This document shows positions 1 to 7,842 of a DNA stretch of 64,000 nucleotides, piece by piece; within the stretch, counting starts at the first letter, position 1; the number at the start of each line of letters is the position of its first letter. Both the position numbers and the translations under genes were made by a program. The DNA is taken from assembly GCF_039539965.1 (NCBI RefSeq), contig NZ_BAABED010000001.1, positions 1,984,001 through 2,048,000 on the forward strand. The letters are read 5' to 3'. This stretch comes from Arthrobacter methylotrophus (lineage in GTDB: Bacteria > Actinomycetota > Actinomycetes > Actinomycetales > Micrococcaceae). Below the pieces are notes generated by a model, which did no database searches, had not been told where the DNA came from, and worked only from the letters and a program-made list of their open reading frames with translations.

Positions 1-2
1 CA

Positions 3-116
3 TCGGGCATCGGGGTCCCCGCGGGGGTGATCTGGATCGTCAATGGAGCTCCTTGGAGATCGTTGTCTGGATGGCGTCCAACAAGGCATAAAGTGGCCTT
101 GATGCGTTGGCGCTAA
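3..116 (+). CDS. C-terminal end of an upstream gene (partial, product unknown)
   Basis: A reading frame is open from the left edge to a TAA at 114-116 (37 codons visible). It begins with a hydrophobic, GC3-rich stretch (GIGVPAGVIWIVNG), as at the end of a membrane protein, and then turns basic. A second frame, ending at TAA 89-91, is also open, so the true frame is not certain. Position next to a pilus locus would suit a prepilin peptidase, but no catalytic motif is visible and that is only a guess. Confidence 0.3.
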   Translation, partial: SGIGVPAGVIWIVNGAPWRSLSGWRPTRHKVALMRWR

Positions 117-135
117 AAACATGAACTGTTACACT
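107..135 (+). promoter_or_regulatory. Sigma-70-like promoter of the gene at 208-903
   Basis: A -35 hexamer TTGGCG (107-112) and a -10 hexamer TACACT (130-135) are separated by exactly 17 bases, with ACTGTTAC leading into the -10. The same arrangement and the same ACTGTTAC appear at 23569-23597. Transcription would start near 142, which rules out the ATG at 121 as the start of the following gene. Confidence 0.55.
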
Positions 136-207
136 AAATTTGCCGGTGTCCGTACCGGCCCGATGATCGCCGGCCCACGAGCCGGCAAGAGAAGAGCTGC
201 AGCGACC

Positions 208-903
208 ATGGGCAATGCCACCGCGGAGACCCTCTACAGAATTGCCGGCCGAAAAGCCCTCGAAGGCCGCGGGTGGGATGCCCTGAATGCCCAGCTTGCC
301 GCCGACTCGCTGGTGATCAGCGACGAGATGGCCAAGACCCCCGACGCGCTGCTGGACCTCGGACCGCTCAAAGCCCTGGAGCTGCCGGATACCGGGCTTT
401 CCGCCGTGGCGCGCGCCTTCCGCCAGCAGCTCCTCAAAGGTCTGGACAGTTGGGGTATCGCCGGAACCGTGGGAGCTGCTCTGCCCCCTGTAGACCTCGG
501 TGATGCTCCGCTGGATCCGGTTGAGGCGGATGCCTTCGCCCCCGGACTGCTTGCCGGTCGTCAACTCGAGGCATTCGCCTCCGCAGAGGGTATGCGCGCT
601 GCCCGGCTCGCGGTTCTTGCCGACCGGCTCCATGCCGCCGGTGACTACCAGGCGGCTCAGCGCAGCGCACATGCCGCCGACCAGTCCAGTGTGGCCGCCC
701 ATTACGGGGCCGAAGCCGCAGCCATCGGCGACACCCGCCTCGCTGCACTGCGGACCGGATTGCTCCTGGCAGAAGACGCATTCGGCGATGAATCCGTTCC
801 GGAGGGAATGGCCGAGGCCGTGCGGCGCGTGCGCCGGGTCCACGATGCGGCCAACCTCACCAACACTCCGATCCATTGGGAACCCATCTCCTTCTTGTCT
901 TAG
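208..903 (+). CDS. Hypothetical protein beside the type IV pilus locus
   Basis: This 231-residue, alanine-rich, soluble-looking protein has no signal peptide or membrane segment and matches no family I can name. ATG 208 is preferred because the ATG at 121 lies inside the promoter; the ribosome binding site is weak (GAAGAG). Codon use is typical of the host, with high GC3 throughout. It converges on pilT with a terminator between them, so it forms its own transcription unit. Any link to the pilus rests only on position and on a promoter resembling the one in front of the coiled-coil gene at the other edge of the locus. Confidence 0.7.
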   Translation: MGNATAETLYRIAGRKALEGRGWDALNAQLAADSLVISDEMAKTPDALLDLGPLKALELPDTGLSAVARAFRQQLLKGLDSWGIAGTVGAALPPVDLGDAPLDPVEADAFAPGLLAGRQLEAFASAEGMRAARLAVLADRLHAAGDYQAAQRSAHAADQSSVAAHYGAEAAAIGDTRLAALRTGLLLAEDAFGDESVPEGMAEAVRRVRRVHDAANLTNTPIHWEPISFLS

Positions 904-908
904 GACTT

Positions 909-935
909 CACCCCGCCCGTCAACCGGGCGGGGGA
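909..935. terminator. Stem-loop between convergent genes
   Basis: CCCCGCCC and GGGCGGGG form an 8-bp GC stem around a short loop, just after the TAG of the 208-903 gene and just before the end of pilT. It has no strong T run on either side, so it may act weakly in both directions. Confidence 0.6.
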
Positions 936-942
936 TTCTGCG

Positions 943-2085
943 TTAGTTTCGGCGTCCGGCCTCTTTCTGGCGCAGGTACGAACCGTTCCGCAGTTCCGCG
1001 TCCAGCGCCGTGCTCTCGTTGATGACGCCGTCCAGGACGAGGTTCACCAGGGACACCTCGAAGGGGATCGACCCGGAATCTTTGCTCAACAGTTGTCCGG
1101 CGATACCCTCGGTGTTGTTGTTCTTGATCATGTTCGAGATCGCCTGGTTCATCATGAGGACCTCGGTGGCCACGACTCTGCCCCCGCCGCCCTTCTTCGG
1201 GAGCAACTTCTGGTAGACGACCCCTTTCAGGGAGCGGGCCAATTGCGCACGGGTGTCGGCGACGCGGTCGGCCGGCATGGCCTCGAGGATGCGTGCCGGG
1301 GCATCGGCGGTGGAGCCGGCGTGCAGCGTGGAGAACACCAGGTGTCCGGAGCTTGTCGCGGACAGCGCGGCGGACATGGTCGCCGGGTCGCGCATTTCGC
1401 CGACCAGGATGATGTCCGGGTTTTCACGCAGCGCATCCTCCACTCCGATGGCGAAGGAGTCCACGTCGCGGCCCTTGCCGACCTCGCGCTGGACGACCAG
1501 GGACTTGCCGTGGGTGTGCCGGTATTCGATCGGCGCCTCGATGGTGATGATCTTCTTGGCGTATTTTTCCTTGGCCAGCTTGATCAGGGCCGCCAGCGAA
1601 CTGGACTTGCCGGACCCGGTGACACCGATGAAAAGGTAGAGCCCGCCCTCGTCGTCGATGAAGGACCGGATGATCTCCGGCAGGCCCAGGTCATCGAAGT
1701 CCGGAACGACGGACGGAATCGTCCTGAAGACGGCCATGGGTTCTCCACCGGCGACGGCGAAGTGTCCGCGGAAGTTGGACCGTTCGGTTTGGTAGGAGAA
1801 GTCCAGTCGCTTCTCCGCCCAGAACTGTTTCCATTCCTCCTCGGTGACCATCTGGCGCAGGGCCCGGCGCAGCGTTTCAGCGTCCAGTTCCCGGGACAGG
1901 CCGTCCATCCTGACCGTCTCGCCGTGGACGCTGACCCACGGGGTGGTGCCGGCGACCAGGTGAAGGTCGGAGCCTTTCATGTCCAGCGTCCGGTACAGCA
2001 GTGAGTCCACGGCATTGGAGGTCTTGACGACCGTGGGCGCCTCGGGTGCTGCTGGAAGTGCGGGTGCGATGGCTGTTGCTGTCAT
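943..2085 (-). CDS. pilT: Type IV pilus retraction ATPase PilT
   Basis: This is a hexameric secretion ATPase of the PilT class (380 aa, close to the family's 340-380) that would drive pilus depolymerisation at the cytoplasmic membrane. Visible motifs are Walker A GVTGSGKS, an Asp box (ITIEAPIEY), Walker B ending in LVGEMRD, and a His box STLHAGS. The Walker B ending is characteristic of PilT rather than PilB. ATG 2085 is chosen because AGGAAAGG lies 7 bases upstream; that site overlaps the end of pilB. The pilB stop is 13 bases away, so pilB-pilT form one leftward operon. An Ala/Pro-rich N-terminal extension of about 25 residues precedes the core. Confidence 0.93.
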   Translation of the reverse strand: MTATAIAPALPAAPEAPTVVKTSNAVDSLLYRTLDMKGSDLHLVAGTTPWVSVHGETVRMDGLSRELDAETLRRALRQMVTEEEWKQFWAEKRLDFSYQTERSNFRGHFAVAGGEPMAVFRTIPSVVPDFDDLGLPEIIRSFIDDEGGLYLFIGVTGSGKSSSLAALIKLAKEKYAKKIITIEAPIEYRHTHGKSLVVQREVGKGRDVDSFAIGVEDALRENPDIILVGEMRDPATMSAALSATSSGHLVFSTLHAGSTADAPARILEAMPADRVADTRAQLARSLKGVVYQKLLPKKGGGGRVVATEVLMMNQAISNMIKNNNTEGIAGQLLSKDSGSIPFEVSLVNLVLDGVINESTALDAELRNGSYLRQKEAGRRN

Positions 2086-2098
2086 GGCGGTTCCTTTC

Positions 2099-3808
2099 CT
2101 AGTCGATGAGGATGTGGCTGCGGACCTCGGCGAGGCTGGTAAGCCCGGCACGGACTTTGAGCAGCCCGTCGTCCTTGAGGGTGAGCATGCCGTTGGCCCT
2201 GGCGGCCTCGGCCAGGACCGAGTTGGGTACGTCTTCGGTGATGAGGTCCCGGATATGGCGGGGAAAAGTCATCAACTCGTGAATCGGCAGCCGGCCCTTG
2301 TAGCCGAGGCCGTTGCATTCGATGCAGCCGTGCTCGGAGGGCCCGTACCAGACCGATTTACCCGTCGCGGGGTCCACCTCGTCGAGATCCTCGTGGGTGA
2401 GCTTGAAGTCCATGACCAAGTCCCTGCTTGGCCTCGTGACGACCTTGCACTTGCACAGCACGCGGGGGAGCCGCTGTGCGCAGACGGCGCGCATCGTGTC
2501 CCCGAGAACGGACGGGCGCAGCCCCATTTCCCGCAGGCGCAGCACCGCTCCCGGCGCGTCGTTGGTGTGCAGGGTGGAAAGGACCATGTGGCCCGTGTTG
2601 GCGGCCGCGATGGCGGTGTGGGCGATGGCTTCCCTGTTGATTTCACCGATGAACAGCACTTCGGCGGCCGAACGGAGGGTTGTCGCCATACCGCCTTCCC
2701 AGGTGACGTTCTGGTTGACGGGAACCTGGGTGATGCCTTCGGGGATGCGCATTTCGACGGGGTCTTCGAGGGAGACAATCTTTTTGCCGGTGTCCATTAG
2801 CCATCCGAGGCTGGCGTAATGCAGGGTGGTCTTGCCGGAGCCCATGGGACCCACAGCCAGGCAGATCCCGTTCGGCTGAGCCAGAGACCGTCTCCACGCC
2901 TGCCCGGTGTCCGCACCGAAGCCGATCTCCGACAGTTCCCGGATCTCACCGCCGCCGATACGCAAGGTGACCGACTCGCCCCAAACCGCCGGCAACACGG
3001 CGACACGGATGTCGATGTCTTTGCCGTTGTAGCGGTAGGAGAAGCTGCCGTCCTGGTTTGTGAGCTCGCTGGAAGACAGCCTGGCGCGCGTCTTGATCAG
3101 ACCGGCGAGACGCGGTGCGAGTTCCTTGGGCTGGAACGGCTCCTTGTGAAGCTTGCCGTCGATGCTGTATCGGACACTCAGATGCGTTGCTGCAGGTTCC
3201 AGATGAATATCGGAGGCACCAGACTCCAGTGCACCCTCGATGATCGCATCCAGGGTGTTGACGAAGTTGCTCTCGTCGCCGACGTCCACGACCGCGGCGG
3301 GCCGGTAGCTCCTGGCTTGATCGTTCAGGTCTTTCGCCGCCTGCTCCCCGGCCTGCTTCGCCTCGATGGAGGTGGAGTAGAACCGGCCCACGGCCCGGGT
3401 CAGCTCATTGTTGGACGAGTAGACGGGGACGATGTTCTTGCCGGTTTTGGACTGAAGCTGCTTGATGAGATTGTTATCGAAGGGATTGATGCAGGCAACG
3501 GTGAGATCATCCCCGTCCAGGGACAAGGGCACCACGTTGAGCTTCCTGGCGGTGTGGAATTCAATCAGGCTGATGACGTCATCGGAGATGGTCCTCCTGT
3601 CATCGATCTCTTCATACGTCCATCCGTGCATGAACGCGAAAGCCCTGCAGGTCTCCTGGTGGGAAACCCGTCCCTGGTTCCGGAGGAACGTAAGGACATT
3701 CTGACCTTGGGCGGCGGCGTTGAGTTCAGCCGATGCGAACTCCTCTGCGGTGAGGATTTTTTCCCGCACGAAGTATGCTTCGAGCCTGCTGGCGGTGAGG
3801 GCGACCAT
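2099..3808 (-). CDS. pilB: Type IV pilus assembly ATPase PilB
   Basis: This is the extension ATPase of the pilus machine (569 aa). In order: an N-terminal MshEN / T2SSE_N-type domain (roughly residues 10-170), an N2 domain, then the ATPase core with Walker A GPMGSGKTT, Walker B VLFIGEINR and His box STLHTND. Near the C-terminus two cysteine pairs (LCKCK and GCIECNG) form the zinc-binding tetracysteine typical of PilB/GspE and absent from PilT. ATG 3808 (MVALTAS) is the conventional start, with a weak, distant AGGA. An alternative in-frame ATG lies at 3853, inside the conserved upstream element, which would add 15 residues. Confidence 0.92.
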   Translation of the reverse strand: MVALTASRLEAYFVREKILTAEEFASAELNAAAQGQNVLTFLRNQGRVSHQETCRAFAFMHGWTYEEIDDRRTISDDVISLIEFHTARKLNVVPLSLDGDDLTVACINPFDNNLIKQLQSKTGKNIVPVYSSNNELTRAVGRFYSTSIEAKQAGEQAAKDLNDQARSYRPAAVVDVGDESNFVNTLDAIIEGALESGASDIHLEPAATHLSVRYSIDGKLHKEPFQPKELAPRLAGLIKTRARLSSSELTNQDGSFSYRYNGKDIDIRVAVLPAVWGESVTLRIGGGEIRELSEIGFGADTGQAWRRSLAQPNGICLAVGPMGSGKTTLHYASLGWLMDTGKKIVSLEDPVEMRIPEGITQVPVNQNVTWEGGMATTLRSAAEVLFIGEINREAIAHTAIAAANTGHMVLSTLHTNDAPGAVLRLREMGLRPSVLGDTMRAVCAQRLPRVLCKCKVVTRPSRDLVMDFKLTHEDLDEVDPATGKSVWYGPSEHGCIECNGLGYKGRLPIHELMTFPRHIRDLITEDVPNSVLAEAARANGMLTLKDDGLLKVRAGLTSLAEVRSHILID

Positions 3809-3847
3809 GACCGAGTGACATTCCTGACTGTTCGAGGTTTCACTTCC

Positions 3848-3861
3848 AAACATGCGTAGAC
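3848..3861 (-). promoter_or_regulatory. Pilus-locus element, copy 1 (upstream of pilB)
   Basis: Read toward pilB this is GTCTACGCATGTTT. It lacks the CCCGG tail of the other copies but has the same core. It forms a perfect 14-bp inverted repeat with the copy at 3887-3900, so pilB and pilM are read out from a symmetrical divergent region. Its ATG is in frame with pilB. Confidence 0.7.
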
Positions 3862-3886
3862 CCGGGCCGCAGGGCCGTCCCGATGC

Positions 3887-3906
3887 GTCTACGCATGTTT
3901 CCCGGT
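3887..3906 (+). promoter_or_regulatory. Pilus-locus element, copy 2 (upstream of pilM)
   Basis: GTCTACGCATGTTTCCCGGT is found 44 bases before the pilM start. It matches the consensus shared with the copies near 7560, 7769, 13401, 14029 and 29284. Confidence 0.75.
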
Positions 3907-3949
3907 GAAGAGTCCTGAACGATTTCGACAAGGAAGCAGGGAACCTGCA

Positions 3950-5011
3950 TTGGCTGACAAAGTCATTGGCATCGACTTCGGGTCAACGGGCCTGAAAATC
4001 GCCGAAGTGAGCATTGAGAAAAATGCGGTCACCGTGGTCAAGCAGGCGTACATGCCGTTGGATCCCGGGATTATCCGTAGCGGCGGCATTTCGGCCGAGA
4101 ATGTCGACCTTGTCGCGTCCGAGCTCAAGGCCTTCCTGGCCGGGAACAAGTTCACTTCGCGCGATGCGGTCATGGGCATCAACTCCGCAGCCGACGTCTA
4201 CGTCAACCGGGCCATCACCCCGTGGCACGAGCCGAAGAACTACCAGACAGCGGTCGGGTTTGACATCATCGCCGATGAGTCCCTTCTCCTGGGTGCGCCC
4301 GCGGAAGTGATCATCGACGCGGTGGTGTTCGAGGAATTCAAGGACGAGGACGGCAAACGCAAGGTTGACGCCCTCCTGATCGGCGTCGGTCACAAGCTCG
4401 TCGACGCCCAGCTGGAGGTCTTGCAGAAGGCCGGGCTGAACGCCGCCGGTGCCGATCTCACCGGCCTGGGCTCCCTGAAGGCCAGCTGGATCGCCAACCG
4501 TACCCCTGGCCTGCTTGATGTCATCGTCGACATCGGACAGGACGTGACCTCAGTGCTCATTCATGAAGGCGGCAAGCCGTACGCGCTGACCCTGCACCGC
4601 GGTGTCGGCGGCGGAGACCTGGACAAGCTCATCGCCACGAACCTGCAGGACGACGCGCGCGACCGGGTAATCAAAGAGAAGGTCAGCTTCAACCGCGACT
4701 ACCGGGTCCAACAGGCCATGGATCAGTACGCCTTCAAGCTCACAACCACGATCCAGGGCGCCTTCGCCAGTTACGCGAACACCTTCCCCGAAGGCCGGCG
4801 CCCGCCCCAGCCCGCCGGACTCACCCTGATCGGCGGCGGCTCGCTCGTCCACAATCTGCCGGCCACCCTGCAGGACGCCACGGGGTGGCGGACGATGACC
4901 GGCCGCTACGCGATCGACATTGCCGGGGACCCGGAACGGCACCACCTCGGGCCGATTCTCAGCACCGACTACATGGCCGCTGTCGGCCTCGCGATGGGAG
5001 CAACAGCCTGA
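3950..5011 (+). CDS. pilM: Type IV pilus inner-membrane platform protein PilM
   Basis: PilM is an actin-like cytoplasmic ATPase that binds the N-terminus of PilN and anchors the alignment subcomplex. The protein (353 aa, normal length) opens with the ASKHA phosphate-1 motif GIDFGSTGLKIAE (residues 6-18). It has a phosphate-2-like DIGQDVTSVL segment in the middle and an adenosine-binding TLIGGGSLV segment near the C-terminus. Start TTG 3950 is preferred over GTG 3905 because AGGAAGCAGG precedes it and homologues begin at this point. The stop overlaps the pilN start (TGATG). Confidence 0.92.
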   Translation: MADKVIGIDFGSTGLKIAEVSIEKNAVTVVKQAYMPLDPGIIRSGGISAENVDLVASELKAFLAGNKFTSRDAVMGINSAADVYVNRAITPWHEPKNYQTAVGFDIIADESLLLGAPAEVIIDAVVFEEFKDEDGKRKVDALLIGVGHKLVDAQLEVLQKAGLNAAGADLTGLGSLKASWIANRTPGLLDVIVDIGQDVTSVLIHEGGKPYALTLHRGVGGGDLDKLIATNLQDDARDRVIKEKVSFNRDYRVQQAMDQYAFKLTTTIQGAFASYANTFPEGRRPPQPAGLTLIGGGSLVHNLPATLQDATGWRTMTGRYAIDIAGDPERHHLGPILSTDYMAAVGLAMGATA

Positions 5012-5880
5012 TGGCAACAATCACTACCGAGCCGCGGCCGGCGAAAGCGAAAAAGCCCAAACCCGAACGCCAGCCGAAGGCACCGCGTGAACCCAAGGCG
5101 CCAAGGCCATCGAAAGACGCCAAGACCCCCAAGACCCCTGTCGAGAAGGCTCCGGCCCCTCCCGCGTGGGCCTCGCCAGTCAAGCCGTCCCTCGTTCTGC
5201 TTCCCCCGAAGGCCCGCGGGCTCAAGGCACGCCGCCGGGCAGTCCGCCGGGCGATGTTCATGTCGCTCGGATTGCTTGGCCTGACCGCCGCCGGCTACCT
5301 TGTCGTCCTCGCCGGAACCGCGGGGGCGCAGGCTGAACTGAACAAGGAAAAAGACATCACAGCCACGTCCACCCAGTACCTGGCGCAGAACAGGGACGTC
5401 CAGGACTTCGCCAACGGCTTCATCGAACGCAAGGCCGCAGCCGCCAGCGCCCTGGACCAGGACGTGGCCTACTCGAAGGTCGTCCAATCCATCCTCAACG
5501 ACAACACGGTCGGGGTGGTGTTCACCTCAATCAAGACCTCGGCCGCCGGAAGCCAGTGCGTGTCTTCAAGCCCCTTCGTATCCTCGACATCGCTCGGATG
5601 CCTCGATGTCGAAGGCAAGGCCAAGGATGTCACTTCGGTCGCCCAACTAGTGTCTGCGCTGAACCAGGACAAGACCACTCTGGCCGAACCGTACCTGACC
5701 CAGACTGTGGCAGCGGACAGCAGTGTGACCTTCAAGCTCACCGTCGGATACACCAGCCAGGCACTCTCGCTGAAGGGCCAGAAATTCAAGCCCTCCCCGG
5801 AAGAGCTTTCGTCCCTCGACACCCCGACCTCGGCCGCCGGGACAACGTCCACTCCGGCAACACAGGGAGCAAGCAAGTGA
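5011..5880 (+). CDS. pilN: Type IV pilus assembly protein PilN, with long Lys/Pro-rich N-terminus
   Basis: PilN is a bitopic membrane protein whose cytoplasmic N-terminus contacts PilM and whose outer domain pairs with PilO. Here the 289-residue protein has one membrane segment at about residues 90-107 (MSLGLLGLTAAGYLVVLAG), followed by a coiled or ferredoxin-like exterior domain. The N-terminal 80 residues are unusually long, rich in Lys, Pro and Ala, and probably disordered. They end in LLPPKARGLKARR, which may hold the PilM-binding stretch. It is translationally coupled to pilM (TGATG) and to pilO (GTGA). Identification rests on gene order and topology more than on sequence. Confidence 0.82.
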   Translation: MATITTEPRPAKAKKPKPERQPKAPREPKAPRPSKDAKTPKTPVEKAPAPPAWASPVKPSLVLLPPKARGLKARRRAVRRAMFMSLGLLGLTAAGYLVVLAGTAGAQAELNKEKDITATSTQYLAQNRDVQDFANGFIERKAAAASALDQDVAYSKVVQSILNDNTVGVVFTSIKTSAAGSQCVSSSPFVSSTSLGCLDVEGKAKDVTSVAQLVSALNQDKTTLAEPYLTQTVAADSSVTFKLTVGYTSQALSLKGQKFKPSPEELSSLDTPTSAAGTTSTPATQGASK

Positions 5881-6560
5881 ACGGCACCGCATCCAAGAAC
5901 ACCGGCCCGTACATTGTCGCGGGCATCGTCTCAATTTTCCTGATCGTCATCGCCTACATGATGTTCTTCCTTCCCAAGATGAACGAGTCCAAGGCTCTGG
6001 TGTCTCAGGCGGCCACCGCGCACACCAACAATGCAGCCCTGACCGCCAAGGCCGAGAAGATCGGAGCGATCGCCAAGAACATCGGGCCGCTCAAAGCCCA
6101 GGTCGATGAATTCAATCTCGCGTTCCCCTCCGCCGCGCAGCAGCAGAACATGATTGACACAATCAACCAGGCGGCCGCGTCAACGGGGGTCACCCTGACA
6201 ACCCTGAACCCGTCGGCCCCGGCGCCGAAGAAGGACGACACGGCGGCAGCGCCCCCTCCTCCGGTTACCCAGGCAAAGCAGTCCGGCACGGATCTTCCCG
6301 GCCCGGCTCCGGCTCCTGCCTCGCCCGCAACCCAGGCGGCGGCTGCCTCGACGGCCCAGTTGGGAACAGTGTCGCTGAAGATTGACGGCACTGGCACCCT
6401 CGATGCAGTGCAGGCGTTCGTGGTCAAACTCGAGAGCCTGAAGCGGCCCATCCTTGTGCACGAGCTGCAGATCGACAAGCTCGAAAACGGCTATCACGTG
6501 ATGGCGAACGGCGAGACCTTCCTGTCCGCACCGCTGGTCGCGCCGGCTGGTTCCAAGTAA
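5877..6560 (+). CDS. pilO: Type IV pilus assembly protein PilO
   Basis: PilO is the bitopic partner of PilN in the alignment complex. The 227-residue protein has a short cytoplasmic tail, one membrane segment (about residues 12-32), a helical stretch with the PilO-like NMIDTINQAAASTGV segment, an Ala/Pro linker and a compact C-terminal domain ending in VMANGETFLSA. GTG 5877 overlaps the pilN stop (GTGA), with AGGGAGC just upstream. It is the last gene of pilMNO, and a strong terminator follows at once. No PilP or secretin is present, as expected in a monoderm. Confidence 0.85.
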   Translation: MNGTASKNTGPYIVAGIVSIFLIVIAYMMFFLPKMNESKALVSQAATAHTNNAALTAKAEKIGAIAKNIGPLKAQVDEFNLAFPSAAQQQNMIDTINQAAASTGVTLTTLNPSAPAPKKDDTAAAPPPPVTQAKQSGTDLPGPAPAPASPATQAAAASTAQLGTVSLKIDGTGTLDAVQAFVVKLESLKRPILVHELQIDKLENGYHVMANGETFLSAPLVAPAGSK

Positions 6561-6565
6561 AAGAA

Positions 6566-6606
6566 GATGCCGGGCCCTGGATTCTCTCTGGGCCCGGCAT
6601 CAAAAC
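6566..6606 (+). terminator. Terminator of pilMNO
   Basis: GATGCCGGGCCC and GGGCCCGGCATC form a perfect 12-bp stem with a 12-base loop, 5 bases after the pilO stop. It is followed by CAAAACTGG rather than a clear T run. Confidence 0.8.
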
Positions 6607-6694
6607 TGGTTACACTTCAGTTTGCGTTACGTCAAATCTCTCACGTAGTTTGTCGATTAAGAGTTATTCACTATTGACAAGCTAAGGATTGACC

Positions 6695-7249
6695 ATGAAC
6701 AGCATGACCAAGGGCTTCGGAGTTCTCGTACTGACGGCTGCCGTCGCGCTCGGCGCATCGGGCTGCTCCCAGAACGCACCTGCCGCGGCGCCGAGCCCCA
6801 CCGTTGATTCGAGCCAGCTGACCGGGGCCAAGGCTGCCGAAGCCATCAAGGGATTCGTCGCTGCCGGCACGTCGGACGCGGTCGCCAAGGCCGTAGCCGG
6901 CAAGCCGACCGCTGACACCTTCTCGCCTGCCGTGAAGTTCATCGACAAGGACGCCAACATGGCTACTGTTCAGAACACTGTCTCCGATTTCGTCCTGGTG
7001 AAGATGGCAGACCCGAAGGCCCCCGTCTCCGTAACTGTCGATGACTCCAAGGTTGTTGTCGACGGTCAGAAGGCCATGGTTCCTGCCGCCGCCGTGACGG
7101 TTACCGCCGGCGGGAAGAAGGTTTCCAACTGCGATGTCCTGGCTGCGGAGGTAAACCACCTGGTTTTCCGTGATGGTGCCTGGGTCATCACTTTCCCGGC
7201 TCCTGCTTCAGCTTCCCCGAGTGCCACTCCGAGTGCCTCTGCCAAGTAG
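6695..7249 (+). CDS. Secreted lipoprotein of the pilus locus
   Basis: This is a 184-residue lipoprotein. A basic start and hydrophobic segment end in the lipobox GASGC, placing the lipid-modified cysteine near residue 25. The mature part is small, Ala/Val-rich and ends in a Ser/Pro tail. ATG 6695 has AAGGA 7 bases upstream; an in-frame TTG at 6689 is too close to that site. It follows the pilMNO terminator and a TTACACT-containing region, so it probably has its own promoter. The fold is unrecognised; it could be a pilotin-like or cell-envelope accessory protein, but the sequence does not show this. Confidence 0.8.
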   Translation: MNSMTKGFGVLVLTAAVALGASGCSQNAPAAAPSPTVDSSQLTGAKAAEAIKGFVAAGTSDAVAKAVAGKPTADTFSPAVKFIDKDANMATVQNTVSDFVLVKMADPKAPVSVTVDDSKVVVDGQKAMVPAAAVTVTAGGKKVSNCDVLAAEVNHLVFRDGAWVITFPAPASASPSATPSASAK

Positions 7250-7287
7250 TCCACAGCGTCTCCTGTTTCGGTTTTCCTCACGCTACT

Positions 7288-7456
7288 AATGTGTGCGGCA
7301 TCCGTTCTTACGCTACCCATTTCCGGATGCATCAGCTGGTTTTTCATGCCGTTCTTCACCTTCATAATGTGTGCGGGATCCGCCGTCTCTGTCACCGTTG
7401 AAACCGGTCCGGGGGCGGCGGTTTTTCGCCGTGTCTTGTGCACTTGATGTGTGCGG
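7288..7456 (+). repeat. Three direct repeats of ATGTGTGCGG at about 80-bp spacing
   Basis: ATGTGTGCGG occurs at 7289-7298, 7367-7376 and 7447-7456. The first is followed by an inverted repeat (GCATCCG / CGGATGC) and the second by a terminator-like hairpin. The stretch between the lipoprotein and the next small gene (7250-7566) contains no convincing protein gene. Confidence 0.5.
7380..7426 (+). terminator. Terminator-like hairpin in the lipoprotein 3' region
   Basis: CCGCCG pairs with CGGCGG, which is followed directly by TTTTT (7422-7426). It lies 130 bases after the lipoprotein stop and inside the second of the three repeat units. Confidence 0.5.
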
Positions 7457-7559
7457 CAAGCCCTCCCGTCCTCGCCGCCCGGGGCTGACACTGCGCCGGC
7501 GACCCGGCCATGCGGCCAGTAGCCGAGAAGCCCTTTCCGGGAGGCCGGTCAGTCCCATA

Positions 7560-7578
7560 TCGACGCATGTTCCCCAGT
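7560..7578 (+). promoter_or_regulatory. Pilus-locus element, copy 3 (upstream of small membrane ORF)
   Basis: TCGACGCATGTTCCCCAGT is a diverged copy of the element. Here its ATG (7567) is in frame with the small ORF that follows and sits four codons before a second ATG. Confidence 0.6.
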
Positions 7579-7728
7579 ATGAACACAAGCATCCAAATGA
7601 CCGTTTCCCTCCGTCGGGTCTTCCGCAAGACCCGCCGTGCCCTGCGCCGATCGGCTCCGGCGGCCATGGCCCTCTGCCTGCTCGCCGCACTCGTCGGCGC
7701 CACCCTGGTCGGGGTTTTCTCCCGGTGA
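7567..7728 (+). CDS. Small single-span membrane protein
   Basis: This 53-residue protein (49 if translated from ATG 7579) has a strongly basic N-terminal half (VFRKTRRALRRS) and a C-terminal membrane helix (MALCLLAALVGATLVGVF). No Shine-Dalgarno sequence is visible before either ATG, so leaderless translation from the element is possible. It lies between the lipoprotein and pilC and ends 40 bases before the next copy of the element. The function is unknown; a small membrane subunit of the pilus machine is possible. It is a real candidate because of its codon use and the element directly before it. Confidence 0.5.
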   Translation: MFPSMNTSIQMTVSLRRVFRKTRRALRRSAPAAMALCLLAALVGATLVGVFSR

Positions 7729-7768
7729 GCAACTAAAGAACCTCGCTGCTCCTGCGTTCGCTGGCTCG

Positions 7769-7788
7769 TCTACGCATGTTTCCCGGTA
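7769..7788 (+). promoter_or_regulatory. Pilus-locus element, copy 4 (upstream of pilC)
   Basis: TCTACGCATGTTTCCCGGTA lies 74 bases before the pilC start. In this copy TCTAC and GTAGA could pair as a short stem around the conserved core. Confidence 0.75.
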
Positions 7789-7842
7789 GATGACCGCCCG
7801 TGGCCCGATGCCCCGGGGATACGACGACCCCAGGAGCAGGCT

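Noticed and set aside
121..207. ATG 121 as the start of the first full gene
   Set aside because: It lies between the -35 and -10 of a good promoter, so it would not be in the transcript.
1093..3859. Long rightward frames opposite pilT and pilB
   Set aside because: The leftward frames carry Walker A, Walker B and His-box motifs; the opposite frames have none.
3887..3906. The element as a known c-di-GMP riboswitch
   Set aside because: The conserved sequence and the small possible hairpin do not match the GEMM motifs, which need a larger two-helix fold.
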